A stretch of DNA of 64,000 nucleotides from Alviniconcha marisindica. Taxonomy: Eukaryota; Mollusca; Gastropoda; Provannidae. The stretch spans positions 1,336,001 to 1,400,000 of the forward strand of contig JABMCL010002254.1 of NCBI GenBank assembly GCA_018857735.1. The letters run 5' to 3'. A program made the translations under genes and the position numbers. Position 1 is the stretch's first letter. Every line of letters begins with the position of its first letter. Shown one piece after another: positions 55,010-64,000 of this stretch. The notes beneath the pieces were generated by a model. That model was not told where the DNA came from, searched no databases, and saw nothing but the letters and a program-made list of their open reading frames with translations.

Positions 55010-56160
55010 TCCAAAGATGTTATGTGCATTTATAAATAAAAACTTTCAGTTGATCATATTTATTTAATTGGCAGCTCATAAAGTCCTTTTTGCCTCCTGA
55101 TTAGTTATCTGAAGGACACTTACATTTGTCTGTACAGAAGCTTTTGTTAGAAATAATAATCGGTCAATTCTTTCTTTACTTGTAACTTGATCAATAGTCC
55201 CATTGTGTGTGTCAGATATCTTCTCTTTTCCCCCCCATTTACGTCAGACGGGGTGGGATGGGGATTGTGTATATTTGTGAGAGTATGTCTAGGGGTGGGT
55301 AGAGTGAAAGCATGTGATAGCTAAATTGTATCAGAAAGTAAGCGAGAGTATCTATGCAATGTCACTTGAGTACCTTCGTGCGAGTACACGACATTTAGGG
55401 TGATCGGTGTGTTAATATTTGCGCGTACATGTGATCCTATTTGTATGAGATATAGATCCGATCGAATTAACTATATGTATGGATACATATATACAGATGC
55501 ATGTTTGTTTTTGCGACTGAAACTAAGTATATAAATACGTTATTTTTAATTTCGCGAGGTTTGTTATTGTTTTGGTGTAACTTCTGACATATATGTGTTT
55601 TTATCTTGATAATTGTAAGGTCAGTCTAATAACACGTATGTGAAGACTTTAATTTAGTTTAAATAAAAAAGAAGAAGAAGGGAAGGAAGTTTTTTGTTTG
55701 TTTGTTTGTTTGTTTGTCTTCAGCCGGAGCGTTTAGTGTATGTTTTTAACAGCTTCAGCTGTAACCACAACAAGTACATAAAACCAAACATTACCCGGTG
55801 ACTGTGTGCTATTGCCCGATTCGTAAATGTCAGAGCTGTCAAAAACAATATTGATAAGCGAGCACTTGATGCTGCCATTTCGTGCAGTTACAACTGTTTG
55901 GAGGTCTTTCCTATTCCTTGGCCCAGGGAGGATCGAACTGTTGCCGCCTAGTGGTTGGCTTAAGAGCGTGTGTCGGCCTTGTGTGGCAGATCTTGTGTTT
56001 GTGGAGTATACACTCCTAGTGCTTGCCTTAAGAGCGTGTGTCAGCTTTGGATAGATTTTATGCTTCGTGGAGTACACATACCATATAGTCCTTCGTGTGC
56101 TTTTCCATTTCTTCTCTTTTTGTGTGCTGCTTACGGCTACTGCTGTTGTGTTGCTCAGTC
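55010..56160. other. AT-rich unique sequence with a partial duplication
   Basis: (GTTT)n lies at 55690-55717. An imperfect duplication of about 85 bp at 55950-56085 shares CTTAAGAGCGTGTGTC and GTGGAGTA-ACAC. No gene recognised. Confidence 0.45.
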
Positions 56161-56164
56161 TTCC

Positions 56165-56445
56165 TTTTGTTCCATATTCTGTTGTTCATTCTTCCTGTTG
56201 CTCCGTCTTCCTGTTCCTCCCTCTTCCTGTTCCTCCGTCTTCCTGTTATTCTGTCTTCCTGTTTCTCTGTCTTCCTGTTCCCCGGTCTTCCCGTTATTCT
56301 GTCTTCCTGTTCCCCCGTCTTCCTGTTATTCTGTCTTCCTGTTCCCCGGTCTTCCCGTTATTCTGTCTTCCTGTTATTCTGTCTTCCCGTTTCTCTGTCT
56401 TCCTGTTTCCCGTCTTCCCGTTATTCTGTCTTCCTGTACTCTTTC
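56165..56445. repeat. Pyrimidine-rich array, units of about 16-18 bp
   Basis: GTCTTCCTGTTATTCT, GTCTTCCTGTTCCCCC and related monomers alternate. The 160-180-residue frames are Ser/Phe/Leu-rich by-products. Confidence 0.92.
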
Positions 56446-56449
56446 CTCC

Positions 56450-56750
56450 CTTTAGAGCTTCTCCTTTCGCTCCAGTCTTTGTTCTGTGGCCATTTACACG
56501 TCATTGTTTTAAACACATACATACTGCTCAAAATCTCAATGCCCCCTGTTTTCTATTGAATTGCGAGTTAGGGCCTCACCAGAGTGTTTTGCTCCCTTCC
56601 AATTGATGGCCTCAAAGGACGACCTTTGCCGGCAAATTGCTTGAAGGAGTTGCAGATTCAATCGATAGAGACTGAGGAGGACTTGCAATCTGATTATGCT
56701 TGCCTTCCACAGACAGTGCTCCAAGATTAGCCGCGTGCGTTACACCCACA
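56450..56750. other. Unique stretch, nothing recognised
   Basis: No domain-bearing frame or repeat. Confidence 0.45.
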
Positions 56751-56754
56751 CCTC

Positions 56755-58250
56755 CGTGTAGCCACCAGATCAGTAAATGCTGATAGCCACTAGATCAGTA
56801 AGTGCTGATAGCCACCAGATCAGTAAGTGCTGATAGCCACTAGATCAGTGAGTGCTGATAGCCACCATCAGTGAATGCTGATAGCCACCAGATCAGTAAG
56901 TGCTGATAGCCATCCGGTCAGTGAGTGATGATAGCCACCAGATCAGTAAGTGCTGATAGCCACCAGATCAGTAAGTGCTGATAGCCACCAGATCAGTAAG
57001 TGCTGATAGCCACCAGATCAGTAAGTGCTGATAGCCATCCGATCAGTGAGTGATGATAGCCACCAGATCAGTAAGTGCTGATAACCACCAGATCAGTAAG
57101 TGCTGATAGCCATCCGATCAGTGAGTGATGATAGCCACCAGATCAGTAAGTGCTGATAGCCACCAGATCAGTAAGTGCTGATAGCCATCCGGTCAGTGAG
57201 TGATGGTAGCCAGCAGGTCAGTGAGTGCTGATAACCAGCAGGTCAGTGAGTGATGGTAAGTGTTGGGACGAGCACCAGGTCAGTGAGTAATGGTAACCAC
57301 CAGGTCAGTGAGTGCTGATAGCCAGCAGGTCAGTGAGTGCTGATAGCCAGCAGGTCAGTGAGTGATGGTAAGTGTTGGGACGAGCACCAGGTCAGTGAGT
57401 GCTGATAGCCAGCAGGTCAGTGAGTGCTGATAGCCAGCAGGTCAGTGAGTGCTGATAGCCAGCAGGTCAGTTAGTGCTGATAGCCAGCAGGTCAGTGAGT
57501 GATGGTAACCAGCAGGTCAGTGAGTGCTGATAGCCAGCAGGTCAGTGAGTGCTGATAGCCAGCAGGTCAGTGAGTGCTGATAGCCAGCAGGTCAAAGAGT
57601 GCTGATAGCCAGCAGGTCAGTGAGTGCTGATAGCCACCAGGTCAAAGAGTGCTGATAGCCAGCAGGTCAGTGAGTGCTGATAGCCACCAGGTCAATGAGT
57701 GATGATAGCCAGCAGGTCAGTGAGTGCTGATAGCCAGCAGGTCAGTGAGTGCTGATAGCCAGCAGGTCAGTGAGTGCTGATAGCCAGCAGGTCAGTGAGT
57801 GCTGATAACCAGCAGGTCAGTGAGTGCTGATAACCAGCAGGTCAGTGAGTGCTGATAGCCAGCAGGTCAGTGAGTGCTGATAGCCAGCTGATCAGTGAGT
57901 GCTGATAGCCAGCTGATCAGTGAGTGCTGACAGCCAGCAGGTCAGTGAGTAATGGTAACCACCAGGTCAGTGAGTGCTGATAGCCAGCAGGTCAGTGAGT
58001 GCTGATAGCCAGCAGGTCAATGAGTGCTGATAGCCAGCAGGTCAGTGAGTGATGGAGAGTGTCTGGGACAGCCAGCAGGTCAGTGAGTAATGGTAACCAC
58101 CAGGTCAGTGATCTGTAGGGGGGTGATGCCGCAGGCCGATACCGCAGGTCAGTGAGTGCTGATAGCCAGCAGGTCAATGAGTGCTGATAGCCAGCAGGTC
58201 AATGAGTGCTGATAGCCAGCAGGTCAGTGAGTGATGGAGAGTGTTGGGAC
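56755..58250. repeat. 25-bp minisatellite, about 59 units
   Basis: Left third: CCACCAGATCAGTAAGTGCT-GATAG. The remainder: CCAGCAGGTCAGTGAGTGCT-GATAG. Some units carry TGATGGTAA instead. A longer variant with AGTGTTGGGACGAGCACC recurs at several points. Every unit has CAGTRAGT, a donor-like string. Confidence 0.96.
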
Positions 58251-58251
58251 G

Positions 58252-58490
58252 AGCACCAGGCCGGTGTCAGTAAGGAGGAGCAGGCCGGTATTCTCTCTTG
58301 CCCCGCTGGCCGGTAAAACCTGTGCTGTTCATTCCGCGGCGGACTTGGTTTTGCTAACTGTCGCTGTGATGCGATCCGATTGGACACACAAACCCCAGTG
58401 GCGGAACCCCTGCCAGATCACCCGTGATCGATCAGCGACAGCGGCGCTCGAGGACCAGCAAGTGTACGGATGGATGACACTCGTTGTATG
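58252..58490. other. Unique stretch, nothing recognised
   Basis: An 87-residue plus frame shows no family resemblance. Confidence 0.4.
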
Positions 58491-58494
58491 TTAG

Positions 58495-59410
58495 CAGCCT
58501 TCAGTCTCCTGCTGTCGCTAGCTCTGTCTCCTACTATATATCCTGCTTTCGCTAGGTCTGTCTCCTGCTCTGTCTCCTGCTGTCGCTAGGTCTGTCTTCT
58601 GCTCTGTCTCCTGCTCTCACTAGCTCTTTCTTCTGCACTGTCTCCTGCTGTCACTAGCTCTGTGTTCTGCTCTGTCTCCTGCTGGCGCTAGGTCTGTCTC
58701 CTGCTGGCGCTAAGTCTGTCTCCTGCTCTGTCTCCTGCTCGTCCTGCGTCACTAGCTCTGTCTCCTGCTCTGTTCTCCTGCTGGCGCTAGCTCTGTCTCC
58801 TGCTGTCGCTAGGTCTGTCTCCTGCTCTGTCTCCTGCTGGCGCTAGGTCTGTCTCCTGTTCTGTCTCCTGCTGGCGCTAGCTCTGTCTCCTGCTCTGTCT
58901 CCTGCTGGCGCTGGCTCTGTCTCCTGCTGTCTCTAGCTCTGTCTCCTGCTCTGTCTCCTGCTGGCGCTAGGTCTGTCTCCTGTTCTGTCTCCTGCTGGCG
59001 CTAGAGTCTTTTTCTCCTTCTCTGTCTCGCTCTGGCCTAGCTCTGTCTCCCGCTCTTCTCCTGCTGCGCTAGCTCTGTCTGCTCTGCTGGGCGCTAGTCT
59101 GTCTCCTGCTCTGTCTCGCTGCTGTCCTAGCTCTGTCTCCTTCTCTGTCTCCTGCTGTGCGCTAGCATCTGTCTCCTGCTCTGTCTCCTGCTGCCTAGCT
59201 CTGTCTCCCGCTCTATCTCCTGCTATCTCCTGCTGACGCTAGCTCTGTCTCCTGCTCTGTGTCCTGCTGGCGCTAGGTCTGTCTCCTGCTGGCGCTGTCT
59301 CTGTCTCCTGCTGTCTCTAGCTCTGTCTCCCGCTCTATCTCCTGCTGACGCTAGCTCTGTCTCCTGCTCTGTGTCCTGCTGGCGCTAGATCTGTCTCCTG
59401 CTGGCGCTAT
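58495..59410. repeat. CTGTCTCCTGCTGGCGCTAG array
   Basis: Units of about 17 and 34 bp: CTCTGTCTCCTGCT and GGCGCTAGCTCTGTCTCCTG, with indel-rich patches at 58990-59220 that look ragged compared with the rest. Confidence 0.93.
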
Positions 59411-59524
59411 TTTCCCGTCAGGGACTAGGGCAGGGCAGTGGACGCCCATCTAGTTTTGCTCCGGAGTCGTGACTGACAAATTCATCTGGTTTTGTTCCAG
59501 AGTCCTCAGTGACATGCATGTAGT

Positions 59525-59985
59525 TTTGTATTGGAGTGGTGAATGATGCATGCTTGTGGCTGTGTATCGGAGTGGTGAATGATGCATGCTTGTGGCTGTG
59601 TATCGGAGTGGTGAATGATGCGTGCCTGTGGCTGTGTATCGGAGTGGTGAATGATGCATGCCTGTGGCTGTGTATCGGGTGGTGAATGAGCATCCTGTTG
59701 GTGACGGAGGGAAATGAGCCATGCCTGTGTTGATCGGAGTGGTGAATGATCATGCCGTGCTGGTAAGTTTGTCTGCCGGGCCAGTTCACCGGTGGTTAAT
59801 GATCGTGCTTCTTGTATCGGAGTGGTGAATGATGCATGCCTGTGGCTGTGTATCGGAGTGGTGAATGATGCATGCTTGTGGCTGTGTATCGGAGTGGTGA
59901 ATGATGCATGCCTGTGGCTGTGTATCGGAGTGGTGAATGATGCGTGCCTGTGGCTGTGTATCGGCGTGGTGAATGACAAAAGCAT
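59525..59985. repeat. 36-bp minisatellite, about 10 units in two blocks
   Basis: GTATCGGAGTGGTGAATGAT then GCATGCCTGTGGCTGT. Blocks 59525-59690 and 59815-59985 are separated by 120 bp of partly related sequence. Each block ends with a related junction, GCATCCTGTTGGTGA, near 59690 and 59980. The codon-length period keeps frames open on both strands. Confidence 0.95.
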
Positions 59986-59989
59986 CCTG

Positions 59990-60268
59990 TTGGTGAAACA
60001 GAAGACAAATCACCCACAGCCGGTTGAGTCAACGTTCAGTCAGCCAGAAACGCGAAGTTTTCTGGGGCCAGTTCCACCGGCTAGGTTTGATCCGTGTCCA
60101 CTTCCCAGAGCACGCCGTCTTGGTGGACAGGGCCAGATATCCAATCAAGCTTGTTGAGACTGTGGTCAAAGTTCGTTGCTTGAAGAGCCTGTGCCATGTG
60201 TAAAAACAGACACCCTGTGTTCTCTCTCTGTCTCTGTCTCTCTGTCTCTGACTCTGTCTCCCTGTCTC

Positions 60269-60314
<46 letters not shown>

Positions 60315-60580
60315 TGTGAGTGAGTGAGTGAGTGAGTGAAAAGGCTATTTACCCTAAACTGCAGAGGGATTCTTTTCGGTTTTTTGTTTGTTTGTGTTTT
60401 GTTTTGTTGCTTAATCATTTTGTTGTTTATCAGTCAGCCATTGAAGAGGAAAAAGGATCTTTGTTGAAAGGAAAGAAACGGTTTCCCTGGTGATCAGTGC
60501 CGGCGCGGGCCACGGTGCTGACTGCCGCCACAGAGTTCCATTCACACCATGCCGCCTCCCCCGTCCTTTGAAACATTGAA
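59990..60580. other. Mostly unique; one (TG)n/(GTGA)n microsatellite
   Basis: CTCTGTCTCT at 60217-60260 and TG then GTGA repeats at 60271-60339. No gene recognised. Confidence 0.5.
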
Positions 60581-60584
60581 CTCT

Positions 60585-61165
60585 GTTGCCGCGCGGTGTC
60601 TCTTTCTGACTGTTGCCGCGCGGTGTCTCTTTCTGACTCTGTTGCCGCTCGGTGTCTCTTTCTGACTCTGTTGCCGGGTGCCGGTCCCCGTCTCTTTCTG
60701 ACTCTGTTGCCGCGTGGTGTCTCTTCTGACTGTTGCCGCGCGGTGTCTCTTTCTGACTGTTGCCGCGCGGTGTCTCTTTCTGAATGTTGCCGCGCGGTGT
60801 CTCTTTCTGACTGTTGCCGCCCAGTGTCTCTTTCTGACTCTGTTGCCGCTCGGTGTCTCTTTCTGACTCTGTTGCCGCTGGTGTCTCTTTCTGACTCTGT
60901 TGCCGCGTGGTGTCTCTTTCTTACTCTGTTGCCGCGTGGTGTCTCTTTCTTACTCTGTTGCCGCGCTGTGTCTCTTTCTGACTCTGTTGCCGCTTAGTGT
61001 CTCTTTCTGACTCTGTTGCCGCGCGGTGTCTCTTTCTGACTCTATTGCCGCGCGGTGTCTCTTTCTGACTCTGTTGCCGCTCGGTGTCTCTTTCTGACTC
61101 TGTTGCCGCGCGGTGTCTCTTTCTTACTCTGTTGCCGCGCGGTGGTGCCGCGCGGTGTCTCTTCC
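60585..61165. repeat. 29-bp minisatellite, about 20 units
   Basis: GTTGCCGCGCGGTGTCTCTT then TCTGACTCT. Short units lack the last CTCT, giving 25 bp. CCGCGCGG is palindromic in most units. Confidence 0.96.
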
Positions 61166-61167
61166 GC

Positions 61168-61625
61168 CATTGCCACATCCTGATGGAGCGCTGGCACGAA
61201 AGAGGCCATTTTGTGGCCAGATTTTAACCCACGTCTTTTTCTGCTGTCGGCAGTGACACGATATGAAAGCCCCCACTGCATTCTCCCACATAAACTGGCT
61301 CCAATATATCTTCTATGTGGTTCGAGAAAAAGCCTGTTACAGCGTTGATTTGCTTCATGTCTTTCACTGAGGCTGGGATTTTGGACTTCGCGTCCTGATT
61401 CGGTTATTACTCCCTTCTAAAGAGCTTTCACATCCGACAGATGCACGCACAATGCTCACTTCTTAGCTGTTGAATACGTTGGTGGGTTATGTATATGTTT
61501 TAAAGTTTGCCTCTTGACAATAGAATTCATTACGGCGATTGAAAGTAATATGTACAGCGTTCTTCTGTTGCAGAGACGTTTGGGTAGATTGATTTTTGGG
61601 GTGATGAAAATACCGTGGGTTGACA
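61168..61625. other. Unique stretch, nothing recognised
   Basis: No domain-bearing frame or repeat. Confidence 0.45.
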
Positions 61626-61632
61626 GCACTAG

Positions 61633-61818
<186 letters not shown>

Positions 61819-61979
61819 CGCGCGTACGAACGAAACGAATGGTTTATTGAACTAGGCCATCTGCCCCGTGTCAAAGTGGGAGCAATTGGGGAAGTAATGT
61901 AATACGGGGATACACAAAATCAATATATATATTGACAGTAACCAAGACAACTGTCACACGCACACATACTGACACCCTT

Positions 61980-62118
<139 letters not shown>

Positions 62119-62204
62119 ATATAGAAACACGCACGCGCACATAAAAACACATAATACATATGCATAATCAAAATGTGAAACATACCTAAAGAAATGTCAT
62201 CGAG

Positions 62205-63105
62205 GGTATTAAGTGATCAAGGGACCGCAGACGATCTCATTTTGAATCTCATTTTGAATGCCTTAGAGATAAAGATAGCAAGTGGTAAGGTCTGCCTTGT
62301 ATCTGCTAGTAAAATTGCCATTTTAAACGCAGATGGACGGAGATAGAACTTTTCAAGCAAGTAGGTTTCCCTGTGCGTTTTATATTTTGGACATACAAAG
62401 AAGAAATGACTTTCTGATTCGTCAGTGTCTTTACAAAATGGGCATGCATGATTTCCTTGATCTATGATCTATCTGTGTATCGCAGACGGTGGGCCATAAG
62501 AGGAGATACTCCACGTAACTCTAACTCTAACTCTAACCACATTCCTTCGTAGAACAGCTTTCTTTATGACACAAATAATCGGCTAGGGAATGACTTTGTT
62601 CGAATGAGTAGAAAGCAAGGCGATGCCTTGAAACCATACCACTAGGCCATTCGTGAAGAAAACAATGAATCAACCTCTGTCTAAATTCACGTATAAAGTT
62701 ACTCGCATCACACACACCTTGGTTTTACAAAACAAACCCAAACCCGTATCGGTACTATGTAAAGCACACGTGTGACACCCAGTTATTCTTATTCTTAGCA
62801 TGCAAAGCGTAAAACATTTTATATGCCTTTATAGGAAGGCGGTTCTCTGGCATTCTCAAAAGGGTTTTAAACCCAAAGTATCTAATGCATTTTACGTCAG
62901 TTATTATATAAAGAGGGTATCTCCAACTTTCTCCATAAACCAGTGCACTAGATGTTCTTGTACTAACATTAAGCAATCGTTTAATTGCAAATAAATGCAC
63001 TCTTTCAATTGTGCAGTGGTCAGCCATAATACCCCAAACTTCAGCACTGTATATGTTAGCACGGGCTGAATCTGACAATCAGACTTTAAGAATAATGAAG
63101 GTGAC
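62205..63105 (-). pseudogene. Decayed LINE ORF2 3' end (post-RT region and CCHC motif)
   Basis: The minus strand shows three pieces of one reading direction. 63078-62755 reads ARANIYSAEVWGIMADHCTI...IERVHLFAIKRLLNV...LVYGESWRYPLYI. 62715-62535 reads SNFIREFRQRLIHCFLHEW. 62450-62205 reads CPFCKDTDESESHFFFVCPKY. This order (a YxxEVWG-type motif, a VYGExxRxPL motif, a 'FREFRQRLIDCF' motif, then CxxC...H...C) is what I know from the C-terminal part of ORF2 in mollusc and cnidarian non-LTR retrotransposons. The pieces sit in different frames, so frameshifts have accumulated. A short AACTCT repeat (62515-62537) interrupts it. The reverse-transcriptase core itself is missing; a GA microsatellite lies where the upstream part should be. 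Confidence 0.72.
62515..62537. repeat. (AACTCT)n inside the LINE remnant
   Basis: About three and a half hexamer units. It is not the TTAGGG telomeric repeat. Confidence 0.85.
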
Positions 63106-63139
63106 TGCTCGGCTAGAGTCCACGAAAGCTTCAGAATAC

Positions 63140-63157
63140 AGAGAGAGAGAGAGAGGA

Positions 63158-63230
<73 letters not shown>

Positions 63231-63258
63231 TGCGTGTGTGTGTGTGTGTGTGTCTGTG
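63140..63258. repeat. (AG)n then (TG)n microsatellite
   Basis: About 85 bp of AG followed by GCGTGCGTGTGTGTGTG, truncating the 5' side of the LINE remnant. Confidence 0.96.
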
Positions 63259-63364
63259 CGTGCGCGCGCTTTTGTTTGTGTGTATGTTTCTGTGTGTATG
63301 CGTGCGCTTCACGCGCATGTGTGTGTGTCTGTCGTGGTGGTTGTGAATACTGTACATAGATACA

Positions 63365-63535
63365 AAATCAATATTAGACGTTGAGGTATGCATTTATTCT
63401 TATGTGGGATGGAGTAATGAAATCGCCATTGGTTACAAAAAAACTTAGACGTAGAGGTACGCATTTATTCTTACGTGGCATGAAGTAATGAAATCAGAAT
63501 TTATTCTTACGAGACATGGAGCAATGAAATCACCA
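63365..63535. repeat. About 50-60-bp degenerate tandem repeat, 3 units
   Basis: Units share GCATTTATTCTTACGTGGCA then TGAAGTAATGAAATC. Confidence 0.85.
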
Positions 63536-63539
63536 TTCG

Positions 63540-63775
63540 CCATGCCATCACTTCATGGCTGTTTCTGTACTGAATGTCGGTCAACAGATAATTGATGTTT
63601 GCCTCCCACACCTGTTCGCTTTTGTGCTCTTGTGAATAGTTTGCGTGTGGGTGGATATATATCAGCGTTTTTTTTCTTTTTGTTTTGGTGCCAGATAATA
63701 CATGTCTGGCCGAACACAAGAGAGAGGCTTTCCTCGCTTTTTCGCTGTCCTTGCGCGGTGTTTGACCTGTTAATT
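63540..63775. other. Unique stretch left of the LTR-like unit
   Basis: No gene recognised. Confidence 0.4.
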
Positions 63776-63776
63776 G

Positions 63777-63971
63777 TGTAATGGTGTGGAGTGGTAGAAG
63801 GACAGGACACAGGCAGCGGAGTCTGTCGAAATGGAGACCACAGCAGGCGGACGGCAGCAATCAGGCTTTATTCTACAGCAGCAGACAACTTTTCAGCACA
63901 CACAAAATCCTCACGCGCACGCATAGATAAGAGAACTGCGCGGGCCGCAAGGAACACACGCTATCGCTACA
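63777..63971 (-). mobile_element. LTR-like unit, probably the 3' LTR of a retrotransposon
   Basis: On the minus strand it begins TGTAGCGATAGCG and ends CACACCATTACA, so it is bounded by TGTA...TACA. It carries an AATAAA poly(A) signal (63867-63872) about 95 bp from its end. Just before it on the same strand is AGAGGGCCGATTTCAT, a plausible polypurine tract. If so, this is a 195-bp 3' LTR and the internal region lies beyond position 64000. No matching 5-bp target duplication is present (AATTG on one side), as expected if the other flank lies outside the window. A chance resemblance is not excluded. Confidence 0.5.
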
Positions 63972-64000
63972 ATGAAATCGGCCCTCTGGACCACAAAATG

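Noticed and set aside
62512..62540. (AACTCT)n as a telomere-like repeat
   Set aside because: Wrong hexamer and only three to four units, inside a LINE remnant.

Overview
The window is intron-rich, repeat-dense animal DNA, not bacterial. Very long CA/TG, CT and polypurine tracts, GT-AG splice sites, tRNA-derived SINEs, non-LTR retrotransposon debris and almost no extended coding sequence all point that way. The SINE tails (GGACGTTAAGCA-type ends followed by TTAC repeats) and the retroposon style suggest a mollusc, most likely a marine gastropod. The species call is inference. By hand tally, roughly 40-45 percent of the 64 kb is tandem repeat.

One gene can be supported. A 156-bp exon at 17343-17498 (+) encodes the N-terminal transmembrane segment and the conserved juxtamembrane NKxFCFxNxGGFP stretch of a synaptotagmin-14/16-type protein. 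It has a minisatellite-embedded 3' splice site and a consensus GTAAGT donor. A second open, GC3-rich block at 49209-49430 (+) is a candidate downstream exon in compatible phase. If both belong to one gene, about 31.7 kb of this window is a single intron, and the rest is flanking or intronic. The C2 domains are not in the window.

Layout. 0-17 kb: microsatellites, 16-81-bp minisatellites, and a 640-bp C/T tract at 6.2-6.8 kb. 17-20.5 kb: the SYT14/16-like exon and its neighbouring arrays. 20.5-29.3 kb: copies of a short retroposon (here called E2) with target-site duplications, a 38-bp array, and a 900-bp polypurine tract. 27.8-34.5 kb: two tRNA-derived SINEs and a striking serial SINE cluster. 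34.7-46.9 kb: nearly continuous arrays (polypyrimidine 1.5 kb; 29-bp, G-rich, 32-bp, 47-bp and 28-bp units). 46.9-49.2 kb: mostly unique. 49.2-50.8 kb: the second candidate exon with an adjoining donor-containing array. 54.6-55.0 kb: an RNase H remnant. 56.7-61.2 kb: four more long arrays. 62.2-63.1 kb: a decayed LINE ORF2 3' end on the minus strand. 63.78-63.97 kb: an LTR-like unit, probably the 3' LTR of an element that continues past the right edge.

The most interesting structures are these: the minisatellites abutting both exons repeat splice-donor sequence; at least four short-retroposon families share the same GGACGTWAA(R)CA tail; several insertions stacked at one TTTGTCCA-type target; and arrays with internal hairpins or directional sequence gradients. 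Most long open frames here are by-products of repeats and are not annotated as genes.
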